DNA of 60,887 nucleotides from Halioglobus sp. (GTDB lineage Bacteria > Pseudomonadota > Gammaproteobacteria > Pseudomonadales > Halieaceae): NCBI GenBank assembly GCA_020443325.1, contig JAGRIK010000308.1:1-60887 (forward strand), in the 5' to 3' direction. Below, piece after piece: positions 1 to 7,884 of this stretch (the first letter of the stretch is position 1; each line of letters begins with the position of its first letter). Position numbers and translations under genes: made by a program. The notes under the pieces are model-generated. The model saw only the letters and a program-made list of their open reading frames with translations. It was not told the origin of the DNA and did not search any database.

Positions 1-942
1 GGCGATGTGGGGCTTTTCCTGGGCATGCCGGGCAGCGGCCTCGGCAATGCCGCTATCAGCGCTGTGGGCACTGCTGAACAAAAACAAAAATTCGGTGGCA
101 GCTACGCCGCCATGTGTATTACCGAACCGGGCACCGGCTCCGACTCCGCCAACATCAGCACCACCGCGGTACTGGACGGCGATGAATGGGTACTCAACGG
201 CGAGAAGATATTTGTCACCGACGGCGAGCGCAGCGACACCCTGGTGGTGTGGGCCACGCTGGACAAATCGCTGGGCAAGGCGGCGATCAAGTCATTTATC
301 GTGGAGAAAGGCACGCCGGGGTGCGAGGTGACGCGGCTGGAACACAAGCTTGGCATCCGCGCCTCGGACACGGCATCCATCAGCTTCAACGACTGTCGTA
401 TTCCAAAGGACAACCTGCTGGGCAGCGCAGAAGTCGCCACGGACGAAGAGGGTCGCAAGAAAGCCTTCGGCGGTGTGATGCAGACCTTTGACAATACCCG
501 CCCACCCGTGGCGGCGATGGCGATCGGTGTGTCGCGCGCGGCACTGGATATGTCGCGCGAACTGCTGGCGGCGGAGGGCGTGGAGCTCCAGTTCGACAAA
601 AAACCCTGCAATCTCAGCGCCATCGAAGCTGAACTGTGCCGCATGGAAGCGGAGTGGAATGCCGCCCGGTTACTGGTATTGAAAGCCGCCTGGATGGCGG
701 ACAACAGGACGCCGAACTCCATGGAAGCGTCCATGTGCAAGGCCAAGGCCGGGCGGGTCGGCAACGATATCACCCTGCGCTGCGTGGCACTGTGCCAGAG
801 CCTGGGCTACAGCGAAAACTCGCTGCTCGAGAAGTTTGCCCGCGACTCCAAGATCCTCGATATCTTCGAGGGTACACAGCAGATACAACAGTTGATCGTA
901 GCGCGCAGAGTGCTGGAAAAATCCTCTGCGGACCTGAAGTAG
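1..942 (+). CDS. Acyl-CoA dehydrogenase, 5' end outside window
   Basis: The reading frame is open from base 1, so the N-terminal domain is cut off by the window edge and about 313 residues remain. It is an FAD-dependent acyl-CoA dehydrogenase that would introduce the alpha,beta double bond in an acyl-CoA thioester. Visible signatures are CITEPGTGSD (the flavin/substrate loop), VLNGEKIFVTDG in the middle beta domain and, near the C-terminus, DIFEGTQQIQ, whose Glu matches the catalytic base of the medium-chain (MCAD) class. An in-frame GTG at base 7 is internal to the conserved fold and is not a real start. The MFS gene begins 9 bases after the stop, so the two are probably co-transcribed. Chain-length specificity cannot be read from the sequence. 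Confidence 0.93.
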   Translation, partial: GDVGLFLGMPGSGLGNAAISAVGTAEQKQKFGGSYAAMCITEPGTGSDSANISTTAVLDGDEWVLNGEKIFVTDGERSDTLVVWATLDKSLGKAAIKSFIVEKGTPGCEVTRLEHKLGIRASDTASISFNDCRIPKDNLLGSAEVATDEEGRKKAFGGVMQTFDNTRPPVAAMAIGVSRAALDMSRELLAAEGVELQFDKKPCNLSAIEAELCRMEAEWNAARLLVLKAAWMADNRTPNSMEASMCKAKAGRVGNDITLRCVALCQSLGYSENSLLEKFARDSKILDIFEGTQQIQQLIVARRVLEKSSADLK

Positions 943-951
943 CACGATGTC

Positions 952-2151
952 GTGAGTACAGCTTCACCGGGGCAACTGACGCGGCAGCAATTGACGGTGC
1001 TTATCCTGGCCCTGATGGGCACCGGGATAGGCCAGTCGCTGGTATTCGCAATCCTCGCCCCGCTTGGCAGGGAGGTGAACCTGCGCGAGTTGCAGATCAC
1101 TTCCATTATCGCGGTGTCAGCACTGATTTTCGGTGTTGCGGCACCTTACTGGGGCCGCTTCAGCGATCGCATTGGCCGCAAACCCGTCATCATCACCGGA
1201 CTGGTGGGATACACAGTGGGGACCGTGCTCTTCGCCAGTGTGTTTTACGGCGGCCTGACCGGGCTGCTGAGCGGCGCTGCGCTCTACGGTGTCTTACTGA
1301 TAACGCGCTGCAGCCAGTCGATAGTGATGTCGGCCACCGGCCCGGCGAGCATGGCCTACGCGGCGGATCACACCAGTCGCGACCAACGCACCAAAACCAT
1401 GGCAAAGCTGGGTACCGCCAGCAGCATGGGTACCATACTGGGGCCGGCAGTGAGCGGCGCGCTGGCCACTTTCGGGCTGCTGGCGCCGCTGTATTTTGCG
1501 GGCGGGCTGGCCGCTGTGGCCGCAGTGGTGGTATGGCGGAAACTTCCGACCACTCCGTCCACGCAACTCACCAGTCGCAGGACCACCGTGAAACTGCGCT
1601 ACAAGGACAGCCGCATTGCACTGTTGCTGGCCACGGCGGTGGGCATTTTCATCGGGTTTTCCGCGATACAGCAAACGCTGGGGTTCCAATTGCAGGACAA
1701 GCTGCAGCTGAGCGGTATCGAAACGGCGCAGATGACCGGCGCCGCACTGATGGTCTCTGCCATTTTTACGTTTGTGATTCAGGTGACTGTTATGCAGCGA
1801 GTCCGACTGCAGCCTACGCAGTTAATCCGCATTGGCCTGGTTTCGCTGCTGGTGGGAGGCATAGTGGTGTCGAGCTTTGAGACGTTTACGGTGCTGGCGA
1901 TCGGCATGGCCTTTCTCGGCACGGGGCTCGCGCTGTGTATGCCCTCGATATCCTCAGGGGCCTCACTGGCCGTGACGCCGGAGGAACAGGGTGGCGCCGC
2001 GGGGCTGGTGAGTTCCTGCCCGGCGATCGGGTTTGTCGTGGGGCCTGTTTGCGCAGGCGGGCTATACCAGATTCACAGCCCGCTGGCGCCGCTGTTCAGT
2101 GTGGCCGTCTTCCTCGCCGTGCTGGTTATCTTTGTGATCAAGGACCGCTGA
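952..2151 (+). CDS. MFS transporter
   Basis: A 399-residue major facilitator superfamily protein with about 12 hydrophobic segments. The cytoplasmic loop between helices 2 and 3 reads GRFSDRIGRKPV, the classic MFS motif A, and the length is typical of the drug/metabolite exporter or uptake families. The start is taken as GTG at 952, because the ATG at 947 runs straight into a stop. No good Shine-Dalgarno is visible, which suggests translational coupling to the dehydrogenase 9 bases upstream. Its 3' end overlaps the convergent thioesterase gene by 14 bases. Linkage to an acyl-CoA dehydrogenase suggests transport of a carboxylic acid or hydrophobic compound, but the substrate is unknown. Confidence 0.88.
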   Translation: MSTASPGQLTRQQLTVLILALMGTGIGQSLVFAILAPLGREVNLRELQITSIIAVSALIFGVAAPYWGRFSDRIGRKPVIITGLVGYTVGTVLFASVFYGGLTGLLSGAALYGVLLITRCSQSIVMSATGPASMAYAADHTSRDQRTKTMAKLGTASSMGTILGPAVSGALATFGLLAPLYFAGGLAAVAAVVVWRKLPTTPSTQLTSRRTTVKLRYKDSRIALLLATAVGIFIGFSAIQQTLGFQLQDKLQLSGIETAQMTGAALMVSAIFTFVIQVTVMQRVRLQPTQLIRIGLVSLLVGGIVVSSFETFTVLAIGMAFLGTGLALCMPSISSGASLAVTPEEQGGAAGLVSSCPAIGFVVGPVCAGGLYQIHSPLAPLFSVAVFLAVLVIFVIKDR

Positions 2152-2575
2152 GACGTTCCAATGCCGCGCGCAGGTTCTGCGGGATGGGCACAGAGCGGTT
2201 TTCGGCGCGCTCAACGAACACGTGCACGAAATGCCCATGTGCCGCGGCCTCCTGCTCACCGGCCTTGAAGATCGCGATCCCGTATTGCACTGAGCTGTTG
2301 CCGAGACGATCGACCCTGACACCGGCTTCCACCGCTTCGGGGTAGGTGATCGGCGCGTGATACTCGCAGCCGGAGTTCACCACGTAGCCGACGATACTAC
2401 CATCGCTGATGTCCAGGCCACCCTCCTCGATCAGGTAGCGGTTGGCCGCGGTATCAAAGTAGGAGTAATAGACAACGTTATTCACATGGCCATAGATATC
2501 GTTGTCCGACCACCGCGTTGTAATGGGATAGAAGACCTTGTACTCCGCGCGAGTGGGACGCGTTGGCTTGCTCAT
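2138..2575 (-). CDS. Acyl-CoA thioesterase, YbgC/4HBT type
   Basis: A 145-residue single hotdog-fold protein of the 4-hydroxybenzoyl-CoA thioesterase family, hydrolysing acyl-CoA to free acid and CoA. The family signature RWSDNDIYGHVNNVVYYSYF occupies residues 21-40, with the acidic residue preceding GHVNN as the expected catalytic Asp. It is the last gene of the minus-strand group quinone oxidoreductase, alcohol dehydrogenase, thioesterase: its start codon overlaps the stop of the dehydrogenase by 4 bases (ATGA type), indicating translational coupling. It may release CoA from stalled intermediates of the neighbouring beta-oxidation genes. This role is inferred from context. Confidence 0.85.
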   Translation of the reverse strand: MSKPTRPTRAEYKVFYPITTRWSDNDIYGHVNNVVYYSYFDTAANRYLIEEGGLDISDGSIVGYVVNSGCEYHAPITYPEAVEAGVRVDRLGNSSVQYGIAIFKAGEQEAAAHGHFVHVFVERAENRSVPIPQNLRAALERLSGP

Positions 2576-3738
2576 GCCGCAGCCCCGTAAGCCGCCTGGT
2601 AAATCGCCAGCGCGTCCTCGTAGGCGACATCGCGCGGGTTGTTCACCAGCAGCCGCTGCTGCAACATCGCGTCACTGGCCAGCAGTTCCAGGTCGCTCTC
2701 CTTCACATTTGCTTCCCTGAGCGTTGCCGGCAGCGCGACATCGTCAATCAGCTGGCGCAAGGCCGCGACCAGCGCCGCGGTTTTCGCCTCGGCACTGCCC
2801 GCAACCGGAGCACCCGTTACCACTTCTGCCAGTTCGGCGTACAGCGTGTGCGCCGCAGGCGCATTGAACTCCAGTACAGACGGCAGGACCAGCGAGTTAC
2901 TCAGGCCGTGCGGAATATGGTAGTGGCCGCCCAGCGGGTAGGCCAGCGCGTGTACGGCGGCCACGGGTGCGTTCGCAAACGCCTGGCCCGCGAGACAGGC
3001 ACCCAGCAACATGTTTTCACGCGCCTGCTGGTTCGAGCCGTCGAGCACGGCGGTGCGAATATTGCGCGACAACAGCTGCAACGCGTGGATGGCGAGGTTG
3101 TCAGACAGGGGGTTTTTCTTGTGCCGGGAGGTGTACGCTTCGATGGCGTGCACCATCGCATCGACACCCGTCATCGCGGTAATAGCCGGCGGCAACCCCA
3201 GGGTCAGCGCGGCGTCCAGCACCGCGACATCCGGCAGCAGCACCGGAGAGGAAACGCCCGCCTTGGTGGTCTCACCCGTGGTGATCACCGCGACGGGGGT
3301 GACCTCTGATCCGGTACCGGCCGTGGTGGGCACCAGGATCAACGGCAACCTGCCGCCACTGACCTGGCCGACGCCATAAATATCGGGCAGCGCCTGGTTG
3401 CCACCCAACAAAACGGCGACGACCTTCGCGACATCCATAGAACTGCCACCACCGACTGCAATGACTCCATCGACGTTATTGCTGCGCGCGAGGTCCGTCG
3501 CCGCGTGTACGGTCGCCTCCGGTGGATCCTCGCGCACCTGGTCAAAAACACACGGTGCGAGACCCGCCTGCTCCATCGCTGCCAACACGGGCTGCACCAG
3601 GCCGATCGATACCAGGCCCGGGTCAGTCACCAGAAGTGGCCGCTGGACACCCAGGTGCTGGCACTGCGTCGCAATATCCAGCGCACTGCCAGGGCCGCAG
3701 ACGATGCGCGCCACCGTATTGAACTCGAAATTCTGCAT
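2572..3738 (-). CDS. Iron-containing alcohol dehydrogenase
   Basis: A 388-residue group III (iron-dependent) alcohol dehydrogenase. GGGSSMD at about residues 96-102 is the NAD(P)-phosphate binding turn. The metal-binding region is seen as GVDAMVHAIEAY followed by AAVHALAYPLGGHYHIPHG, which supplies the conserved His ligands. It should interconvert an alcohol and an aldehyde or ketone with NAD(P)H. It lies 29 bases downstream of the quinone oxidoreductase start-side gene and overlaps the thioesterase by 4 bases. The exact alcohol substrate is not deducible; in this catabolic setting oxidation of a lipid-derived alcohol is likely. Confidence 0.9.
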   Translation of the reverse strand: MQNFEFNTVARIVCGPGSALDIATQCQHLGVQRPLLVTDPGLVSIGLVQPVLAAMEQAGLAPCVFDQVREDPPEATVHAATDLARSNNVDGVIAVGGGSSMDVAKVVAVLLGGNQALPDIYGVGQVSGGRLPLILVPTTAGTGSEVTPVAVITTGETTKAGVSSPVLLPDVAVLDAALTLGLPPAITAMTGVDAMVHAIEAYTSRHKKNPLSDNLAIHALQLLSRNIRTAVLDGSNQQARENMLLGACLAGQAFANAPVAAVHALAYPLGGHYHIPHGLSNSLVLPSVLEFNAPAAHTLYAELAEVVTGAPVAGSAEAKTAALVAALRQLIDDVALPATLREANVKESDLELLASDAMLQQRLLVNNPRDVAYEDALAIYQAAYGAAA

Positions 3739-3767
3739 GTCAGTCCTCCAGCAGGGAGATTGTGGCG

Positions 3768-4745
3768 CTACATAGTAAGAATGACCTTGCCGCGCGCGCG
3801 CCGTTCCATCATACAGTTAAAGGCCTCTTCATACTGCTCGAGCGGGAAACTGTCGGTTACCACCGGGCTGATCTTGCCGCTGTTGAACAATTCCCACAAC
3901 GCCTCGATGTTCTTGAGGTTGACCTCGGGCTCCTCGCCGACAAAGCGACCCCAGAAGACTCCCACCACTGAACAGCCCTTGAGCAGTGTCAGGTTGAGCG
4001 GAATCTTGGGGATAGGACCGCTGGCGAAGCCGATTACCAGGTAACGCCCATTCCAGGCCATGCCGCGAATCGCAGGTTCTGCGTAATCTCCGCCGACCGG
4101 GTCGTAAACCACATCCACGCCTTTGCCGCCCGTCAGCGTCTTGATCGCGTCCTTGAGGTCTTCCTTGCTGTAGTTGATCACCTCGTCGGCGCCGAGTTTT
4201 TTGCACAGCTCAAGCTTCTCATCGGTGCTGGCGGCGGCAATCACCCTCGCACCCATGTGTTTACCCAGTTCGATCGCGCTGGTACCCACGCCGCCCGCAG
4301 CGCCCAGCACCAGCAGGGTTTCCCCGGCCTGCAGATTCGCGCGCTGCTTGAGCGCGTAATAGGACGTAAAGTACGTGATGCTGACACCGGCGGCCTGCTC
4401 GAAACTAAGCCCGTCCGGCATCGGAAACGCACCGAACTCATTGACCGCAATCTTCTGGCAGAACGCGCCCGAGCCACCGGCAGAAAGCACCTTGTCACCG
4501 ACCTTGAAACGGCTGACCTTGGCCCCTACGGCCGCCACCACGCCCGCGCACTCGCCGCCGGGAATAAACGGCATCTCCGGCTGCATCTGGTATTTGCCCT
4601 GTATCATCAATACATCGGGAAAATTGAGCCCCGCTGCCTTCACATCAATCAGCACATCGTGCTCGCCCACCTCGGGCTCCGGCCAGTCTGTGGCCAGTTC
4701 CAGTTTCTCGGGTAAACCGTGTTCCCTGCATACCACTGCTTTCAT
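3768..4745 (-). CDS. NADPH:quinone oxidoreductase family (zinc-free MDR)
   Basis: A 325-residue medium-chain dehydrogenase/reductase resembling the quinone oxidoreductase/enoyl reductase branch. The Rossmann fingerprint GAAGGVG is at residues 148-154 and the N-terminal GroES-like domain has the GGECAGVV turn at 63-70. The structural zinc cysteine cluster of classical alcohol dehydrogenases is absent. Family members reduce quinones or alpha,beta-unsaturated carbonyls with NADPH. It begins after the strong terminator that follows the thiolase, so it may head a separate three-gene unit with the alcohol dehydrogenase and thioesterase, or be fed by read-through. I could not identify a convincing promoter in the 78-base gap. 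Confidence 0.88.
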   Translation of the reverse strand: MKAVVCREHGLPEKLELATDWPEPEVGEHDVLIDVKAAGLNFPDVLMIQGKYQMQPEMPFIPGGECAGVVAAVGAKVSRFKVGDKVLSAGGSGAFCQKIAVNEFGAFPMPDGLSFEQAAGVSITYFTSYYALKQRANLQAGETLLVLGAAGGVGTSAIELGKHMGARVIAAASTDEKLELCKKLGADEVINYSKEDLKDAIKTLTGGKGVDVVYDPVGGDYAEPAIRGMAWNGRYLVIGFASGPIPKIPLNLTLLKGCSVVGVFWGRFVGEEPEVNLKNIEALWELFNSGKISPVVTDSFPLEQYEEAFNCMMERRARGKVILTM

Positions 4746-4776
4746 TGTATTTCCTCGACGAAAAATAAATCCCTAT

Positions 4777-4808
4777 CCAAAACAAGAACGGCGCCCGCAG
4801 GCGCCGTT
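4777..4808 (-). terminator. Rho-independent terminator after thiolase
   Basis: A perfect 9-bp GC-rich stem (AACGGCGCC, 4787-4795, paired with GGCGCCGTT, 4800-4808) with loop CGCA. On the minus strand it is followed by a T-rich tract (TTGTTTTGG). It lies 16 bases beyond the thiolase stop and separates the hydratase-dehydrogenase-thiolase unit from the quinone oxidoreductase gene. Confidence 0.85.
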
Positions 4809-4823
4809 ATTTCCAGCCCGGTA

Positions 4824-6002
4824 TCAGGCAACCTCAAACAAACCGGCTGCACCCATACCGCCGCCCACGCACATGGTGACGACCACGTACTTGACGCCGC
4901 GCCGCTTGCCCTCAAGCAGCGCGTGGCCGATCATGCGTGAACCACTCATGCCATAGGGGTGGCCGATGGAAATAGCACCGCCATTGACGTTGAGCCTGTC
5001 GTTGTCGATGCCCAGCTGATCGCGACAGTAAATTACCTGTACCGCAAACGCCTCGTTCAATTCCCACAAGCCGATATCATCCACCTTCAGGCCGTGTTGC
5101 TTGAGCAGCTTGGGCACAGCGAAGACCGGGCCGATCCCCATTTCATCCGGAGCGCATCCGGCGACAGCCATCCCGCGGTAAATACCGAGCACTGGCAGCC
5201 CTTCCTTCTCCGCAGTTTTCGCATCCATCACCAGTTGCGCGGAAGAACCATCGGACAACTGGGAGGCGTTTCCGGCGGTAATCGTGCCGCCCTCTATCAC
5301 TGTCTTGAGGCCCTGCAGCCCCTCGAGAGTAGTGGCGCGCAACCCCTCATCCGCGGATACGGTGGCTTCGGCCAGTGAGGCATCACCGGTTGCCTTGTCC
5401 CAGACAGTGCGCTCGCAGGTGACCGCAACCAGCTCGTCGGCATACTTGCCGGCCTCATAGGCGGCGGCGGTGCGCTGCTGCGACTGCAGGCCGTACTCGT
5501 CCATTGCTTCACGGGAAATTTTATAGCGGTCGGCCACGATTTCCGCAGTCTGCAACATGGGCACAAACATATTGGGCTCTATCGCCAGCAATTCCTCGTC
5601 CACCATGCGATGCAGGTTCATATGCTCGTTCTGCACCAGCGTGATGCACTCCAGGCCGCCACCGACCACGCAATCCATGCCGTCGTACATGACCTGTTTC
5701 GCTGCCGTCGCCACCGCCATCAGGCCAGAGGAACACTGGCGATCCATCGTCATACCCGACGTGGTATTCGGCAGGCCTGCGCGCAGCGCGATCTGACGCG
5801 CAATATTGGAGCCGGTTGCCCCCTGCTCCAGCGCACAGCCCATGATAACGTCCTCGACACGAGCCGGGTCGATGCCCGCGCGCTTAACGACTTCCGCCAC
5901 TGAGGCCGCGCCCAGGGTAGCGCCACCGAGATTGTTGAAACCACCACGGAAGGCCTTGGCGATCGGTGTACGTGCGGTCGATACAATTACTGCTTCTCTC
6001 AT
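4824..6002 (-). CDS. Acetyl-CoA C-acyltransferase (thiolase)
   Basis: A 392-residue thiolase II family enzyme that cleaves 3-ketoacyl-CoA with CoA, or condenses acyl-CoAs. The nucleophilic Cys is at residue 90 in MDRQCSSG. The second active-site block [14 protein letters not shown] carries the catalytic His. The C-terminal block [12 protein letters not shown] holds the proton-shuttling Cys. Length and motif spacing are normal for degradative thiolases. It sits 52 bases after the SDR gene and ends at a strong terminator, closing a three-gene set that covers hydration, dehydrogenation and thiolysis of one beta-oxidation turn. Confidence 0.93.
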   Translation of the reverse strand: MREAVIVSTARTPIAKAFRGGFNNLGGATLGAASVAEVVKRAGIDPARVEDVIMGCALEQGATGSNIARQIALRAGLPNTTSGMTMDRQCSSGLMAVATAAKQVMYDGMDCVVGGGLECITLVQNEHMNLHRMVDEELLAIEPNMFVPMLQTAEIVADRYKISREAMDEYGLQSQQRTAAAYEAGKYADELVAVTCERTVWDKATGDASLAEATVSADEGLRATTLEGLQGLKTVIEGGTITAGNASQLSDGSSAQLVMDAKTAEKEGLPVLGIYRGMAVAGCAPDEMGIGPVFAVPKLLKQHGLKVDDIGLWELNEAFAVQVIYCRDQLGIDNDRLNVNGGAISIGHPYGMSGSRMIGHALLEGKRRGVKYVVVTMCVGGGMGAAGLFEVA

Positions 6003-6054
6003 GTCATTCCTCTCCAGTTGTGGGGGCGTCGCGAGGACACCACGGCGTCACTCT

Positions 6055-6972
6055 CTATTTGTTCAGGCCCAGGCCTGCCATCGCCTTGCCCGTGAACTTC
6101 ACGGTCTGCTCAAATCCGGCCTGGGGCTGTACTTCGCCCTCGGGGGACGTAATGGCATCCCAGTTAGCAGCGATGCCCTCAGGCGTCTGGTCCTCTGGCG
6201 CCAGCCAGACACCGTCCGTTTCTATAATCTTCGCGACAGAATAGGCCCCGGCCCCCGCACAGATAATGGTTTTTGTGGGTGCTTCTTCACTCACCAGATA
6301 AAGGACGGCGGGTGTAACCGTTTCCGGCGTCAACAGCGCGAACGCTTCCTCGGGAATCAGGCCCTCGGTCATACGGGTACCGGCCGTGGGTGCCAGCGCA
6401 TTGATGTTGATGTTGTACTTTGCGCCTTCCTGGGCCAGCGTATTCATCATCCCGATAACGCCCATCTTGGCGCTGCCGTAATTGGTTTGCCCGAAGTTGC
6501 CGTACAGGCCGGATGAGGACGTTGTCACCACGATACGGCCATAGGCCTGCTCGCGCATGATTTCCCAGCAGGCCTTGGTGCAATTCACGCTGCCCATCAG
6601 GTGGACATCCAGCACCAGCCTGAAATCTTCCAGCGTACCCTTGGTGAAGCTCTTGTCGCGCAGGATTCCAGCATTGTTGACCAGAATATCCACACGGCCC
6701 CATTTGTCCATGGCCTGCTTGACCATGGCCTCGACCTCATCGTAATTGGCGACATTGGCACCATTGGCAATCGCTTCACCACCGAGCGCCTCGATCTCTG
6801 CCACGACTGCCTTGGCAGCCTCGGAGGAACCACCGGAGCCGTCAACACCGCCGCCCAGATCATTGATAACAACCTTGGCGCCGCGTTTGGCCAGTTCAAT
6901 GGCGTGGCTGCGGCCAAGCCCCTGACCTGCGCCGGTGACAATGGCTACTTTCCCGTCGTATCGAATAGACAT
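6055..6972 (-). CDS. SDR 3-hydroxyacyl-CoA dehydrogenase, MFE-2/17beta-HSD4-like
   Basis: A 305-residue short-chain dehydrogenase. TGAGQGLG (13-20) is the NAD-binding turn, NNAG is at 99-102, and the Ser152/153, Tyr165, Lys169 triad lies in the TSSSGLYGNFGQTNYGSAK stretch. The extended C-terminal part (after about 240, with GVWLAPEDQTPEG) resembles the dehydrogenase domain of peroxisomal multifunctional enzyme 2, which acts on (3R)-hydroxyacyl-CoA. The MaoC-type hydratase immediately upstream (41-base gap) and the thiolase downstream fit this reading. A generic FabG-like reductase role is the alternative. Confidence 0.85.
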   Translation of the reverse strand: MSIRYDGKVAIVTGAGQGLGRSHAIELAKRGAKVVINDLGGGVDGSGGSSEAAKAVVAEIEALGGEAIANGANVANYDEVEAMVKQAMDKWGRVDILVNNAGILRDKSFTKGTLEDFRLVLDVHLMGSVNCTKACWEIMREQAYGRIVVTTSSSGLYGNFGQTNYGSAKMGVIGMMNTLAQEGAKYNININALAPTAGTRMTEGLIPEEAFALLTPETVTPAVLYLVSEEAPTKTIICAGAGAYSVAKIIETDGVWLAPEDQTPEGIAANWDAITSPEGEVQPQAGFEQTVKFTGKAMAGLGLNK

Positions 6973-7013
6973 TACTGAAATCCCCTAACTTGAAAAATTA
7001 ATCTTCCGCCCGA

Positions 7014-7478
7014 TCAGCCGCAGATAACCATGGTTAACCACTCGGCGATCAGCGCCGGCTTTTCCTCACCTTCAATCTCTACAGAGACGGTCTGCTTCAC
7101 CAGGAAGCGATTTTCGTCCTTGCGCGTGATGTCTGTAATTTCCGAATTGGCCCGAACACGCTTGCCCGAACTTACCGGCTGCAGGAAGCGCACCTTGTCG
7201 AACCCGTAGTTTAGTCCCATCACGATGTTCTCAGGAACGACACCACTGCCCTCTACCAGCTTGGCCAGCAGTGAGAGTGTCAGAAAGCCATGGGCGATGG
7301 TGCCGCCAAAGGGTGTGTTCTTCGCCGCTTCAACATCCACGTGGATGAACTGGTGATCTTCCGTGCAATCGGCAAACTGGTTGATTCTATCCTGCGTGAC
7401 CTCAATCCAGGGGCCCGGCTCGAATTTGGTGCCGATGGCATCCAGCATTTCTTCCTTGGGTACGATTTTTACTGCCAT
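7014..7478 (-). CDS. MaoC-like (R)-specific enoyl-CoA hydratase
   Basis: A 154-residue MaoC/NodN hotdog-fold hydratase. The hydratase-2 motif runs from residue 34 to about 65, with catalytic Asp41 and His46 (DHQFIHVD) followed by GGTIAHGFLTLSL. I take the start as the ATG at 7478, because GAGGAG lies at good spacing upstream; a longer open frame reaches back to 7514 but lacks a comparable ribosome site. It is the first gene of the operon, about 155 bases downstream of the promoter at 7643-7671. It would hydrate trans-2-enoyl-CoA to the 3R alcohol, the substrate of the SDR downstream. Confidence 0.9.
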   Translation of the reverse strand: MAVKIVPKEEMLDAIGTKFEPGPWIEVTQDRINQFADCTEDHQFIHVDVEAAKNTPFGGTIAHGFLTLSLLAKLVEGSGVVPENIVMGLNYGFDKVRFLQPVSSGKRVRANSEITDITRKDENRFLVKQTVSVEIEGEEKPALIAEWLTMVICG

Positions 7479-7642
7479 GAATTGCTCCTCATCAGTTGCG
7501 GTAACAGAAACCATCTAGTGTAGTCGAGCGGCGCAATTTCACACGCTGCAATCCCATTCTGCGCACGGCGCCGTCCTTCGTGTGGGCATCGCTCTGACAG
7601 GGGAAACGGGAGGTGAAACAACCTGCTCAAAAAAGGAATTTG

Positions 7643-7671
7643 AACATACAGTATGTATTTAGGGCCTTCAA
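7643..7671 (-). promoter_or_regulatory. Sigma70-type promoter with palindromic operator (site 1)
   Basis: Read on the minus strand there is TTGAAG (-35), a 17-base spacer and TATGTT (-10). The -10 and the end of the spacer lie inside the near-perfect palindrome ACATAC-A-GTATGT (7644-7656). An almost identical arrangement occurs at 15980-16008 upstream of the acyl-CoA dehydrogenase operon, including the flanking TTTGA and TTCAAGTAT. A repressor, by size and symmetry possibly TetR-like, bound here would block RNA polymerase. Repressor identity is inference; none is encoded next to it. Confidence 0.7.
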
Positions 7672-7715
7672 GTATTTTTTGGGCGGCGGCTCAGTGTGAA
7701 ATCTGCCGAATGTGG

Positions 7716-7833
7716 GTGCCTGAGAGAAAGTGCTATGGGCGGGACCGTGTGGTGACAGGACGTCACCACCCGAGCCTGCACATGGATGTGCGCTTTTTGG
7801 CGTGTCCCGCCCATAGCGCTTTCTCTCAGGCAC
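7716..7833. repeat. Long palindromic element E1
   Basis: Two 30-base arms (7716-7745 and 7804-7833) pair at 29 of 30 positions, the one exception being a G-T pair. The 58-base centre contains two smaller hairpins: GTGGTGAC/GTCACCAC, and GCACAT-GG-ATGTGC at about 7778-7791. Outside the arms, about 25 further bases on each side still match at roughly 17 positions in inverted orientation, suggesting an older and longer inverted duplication. The inner ends of the arms (GGGAC/GTCCC) and the CATGGATG hairpin recur in element E2 near 40.4 kb, while the arm sequences themselves do not. Confidence 0.8.
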
Positions 7834-7884
7834 TCATACTCGGCGTATTTCCGACTTAACGAAGACAATATTGCCGTGCGCGGC

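Larger units (their letters stand above)
7479..7884. other. Intergenic region with promoter and large palindrome
   Basis: This 406-base gap has no credible gene. From low to high coordinate it holds the untranslated leader of the MaoC operon (about 7479-7635), its promoter/operator (7643-7671), and the long inverted repeat at 7716-7833. The palindrome lies just past the end of the TonB receptor gene, so it may also serve to stop that transcript. Confidence 0.8.

Noticed and set aside
7653-7859. Short reading frames inside the palindrome E1 region on both strands
   Set aside because: They exist only because the inverted repeat is free of stops; no ribosome site and no plausible protein.
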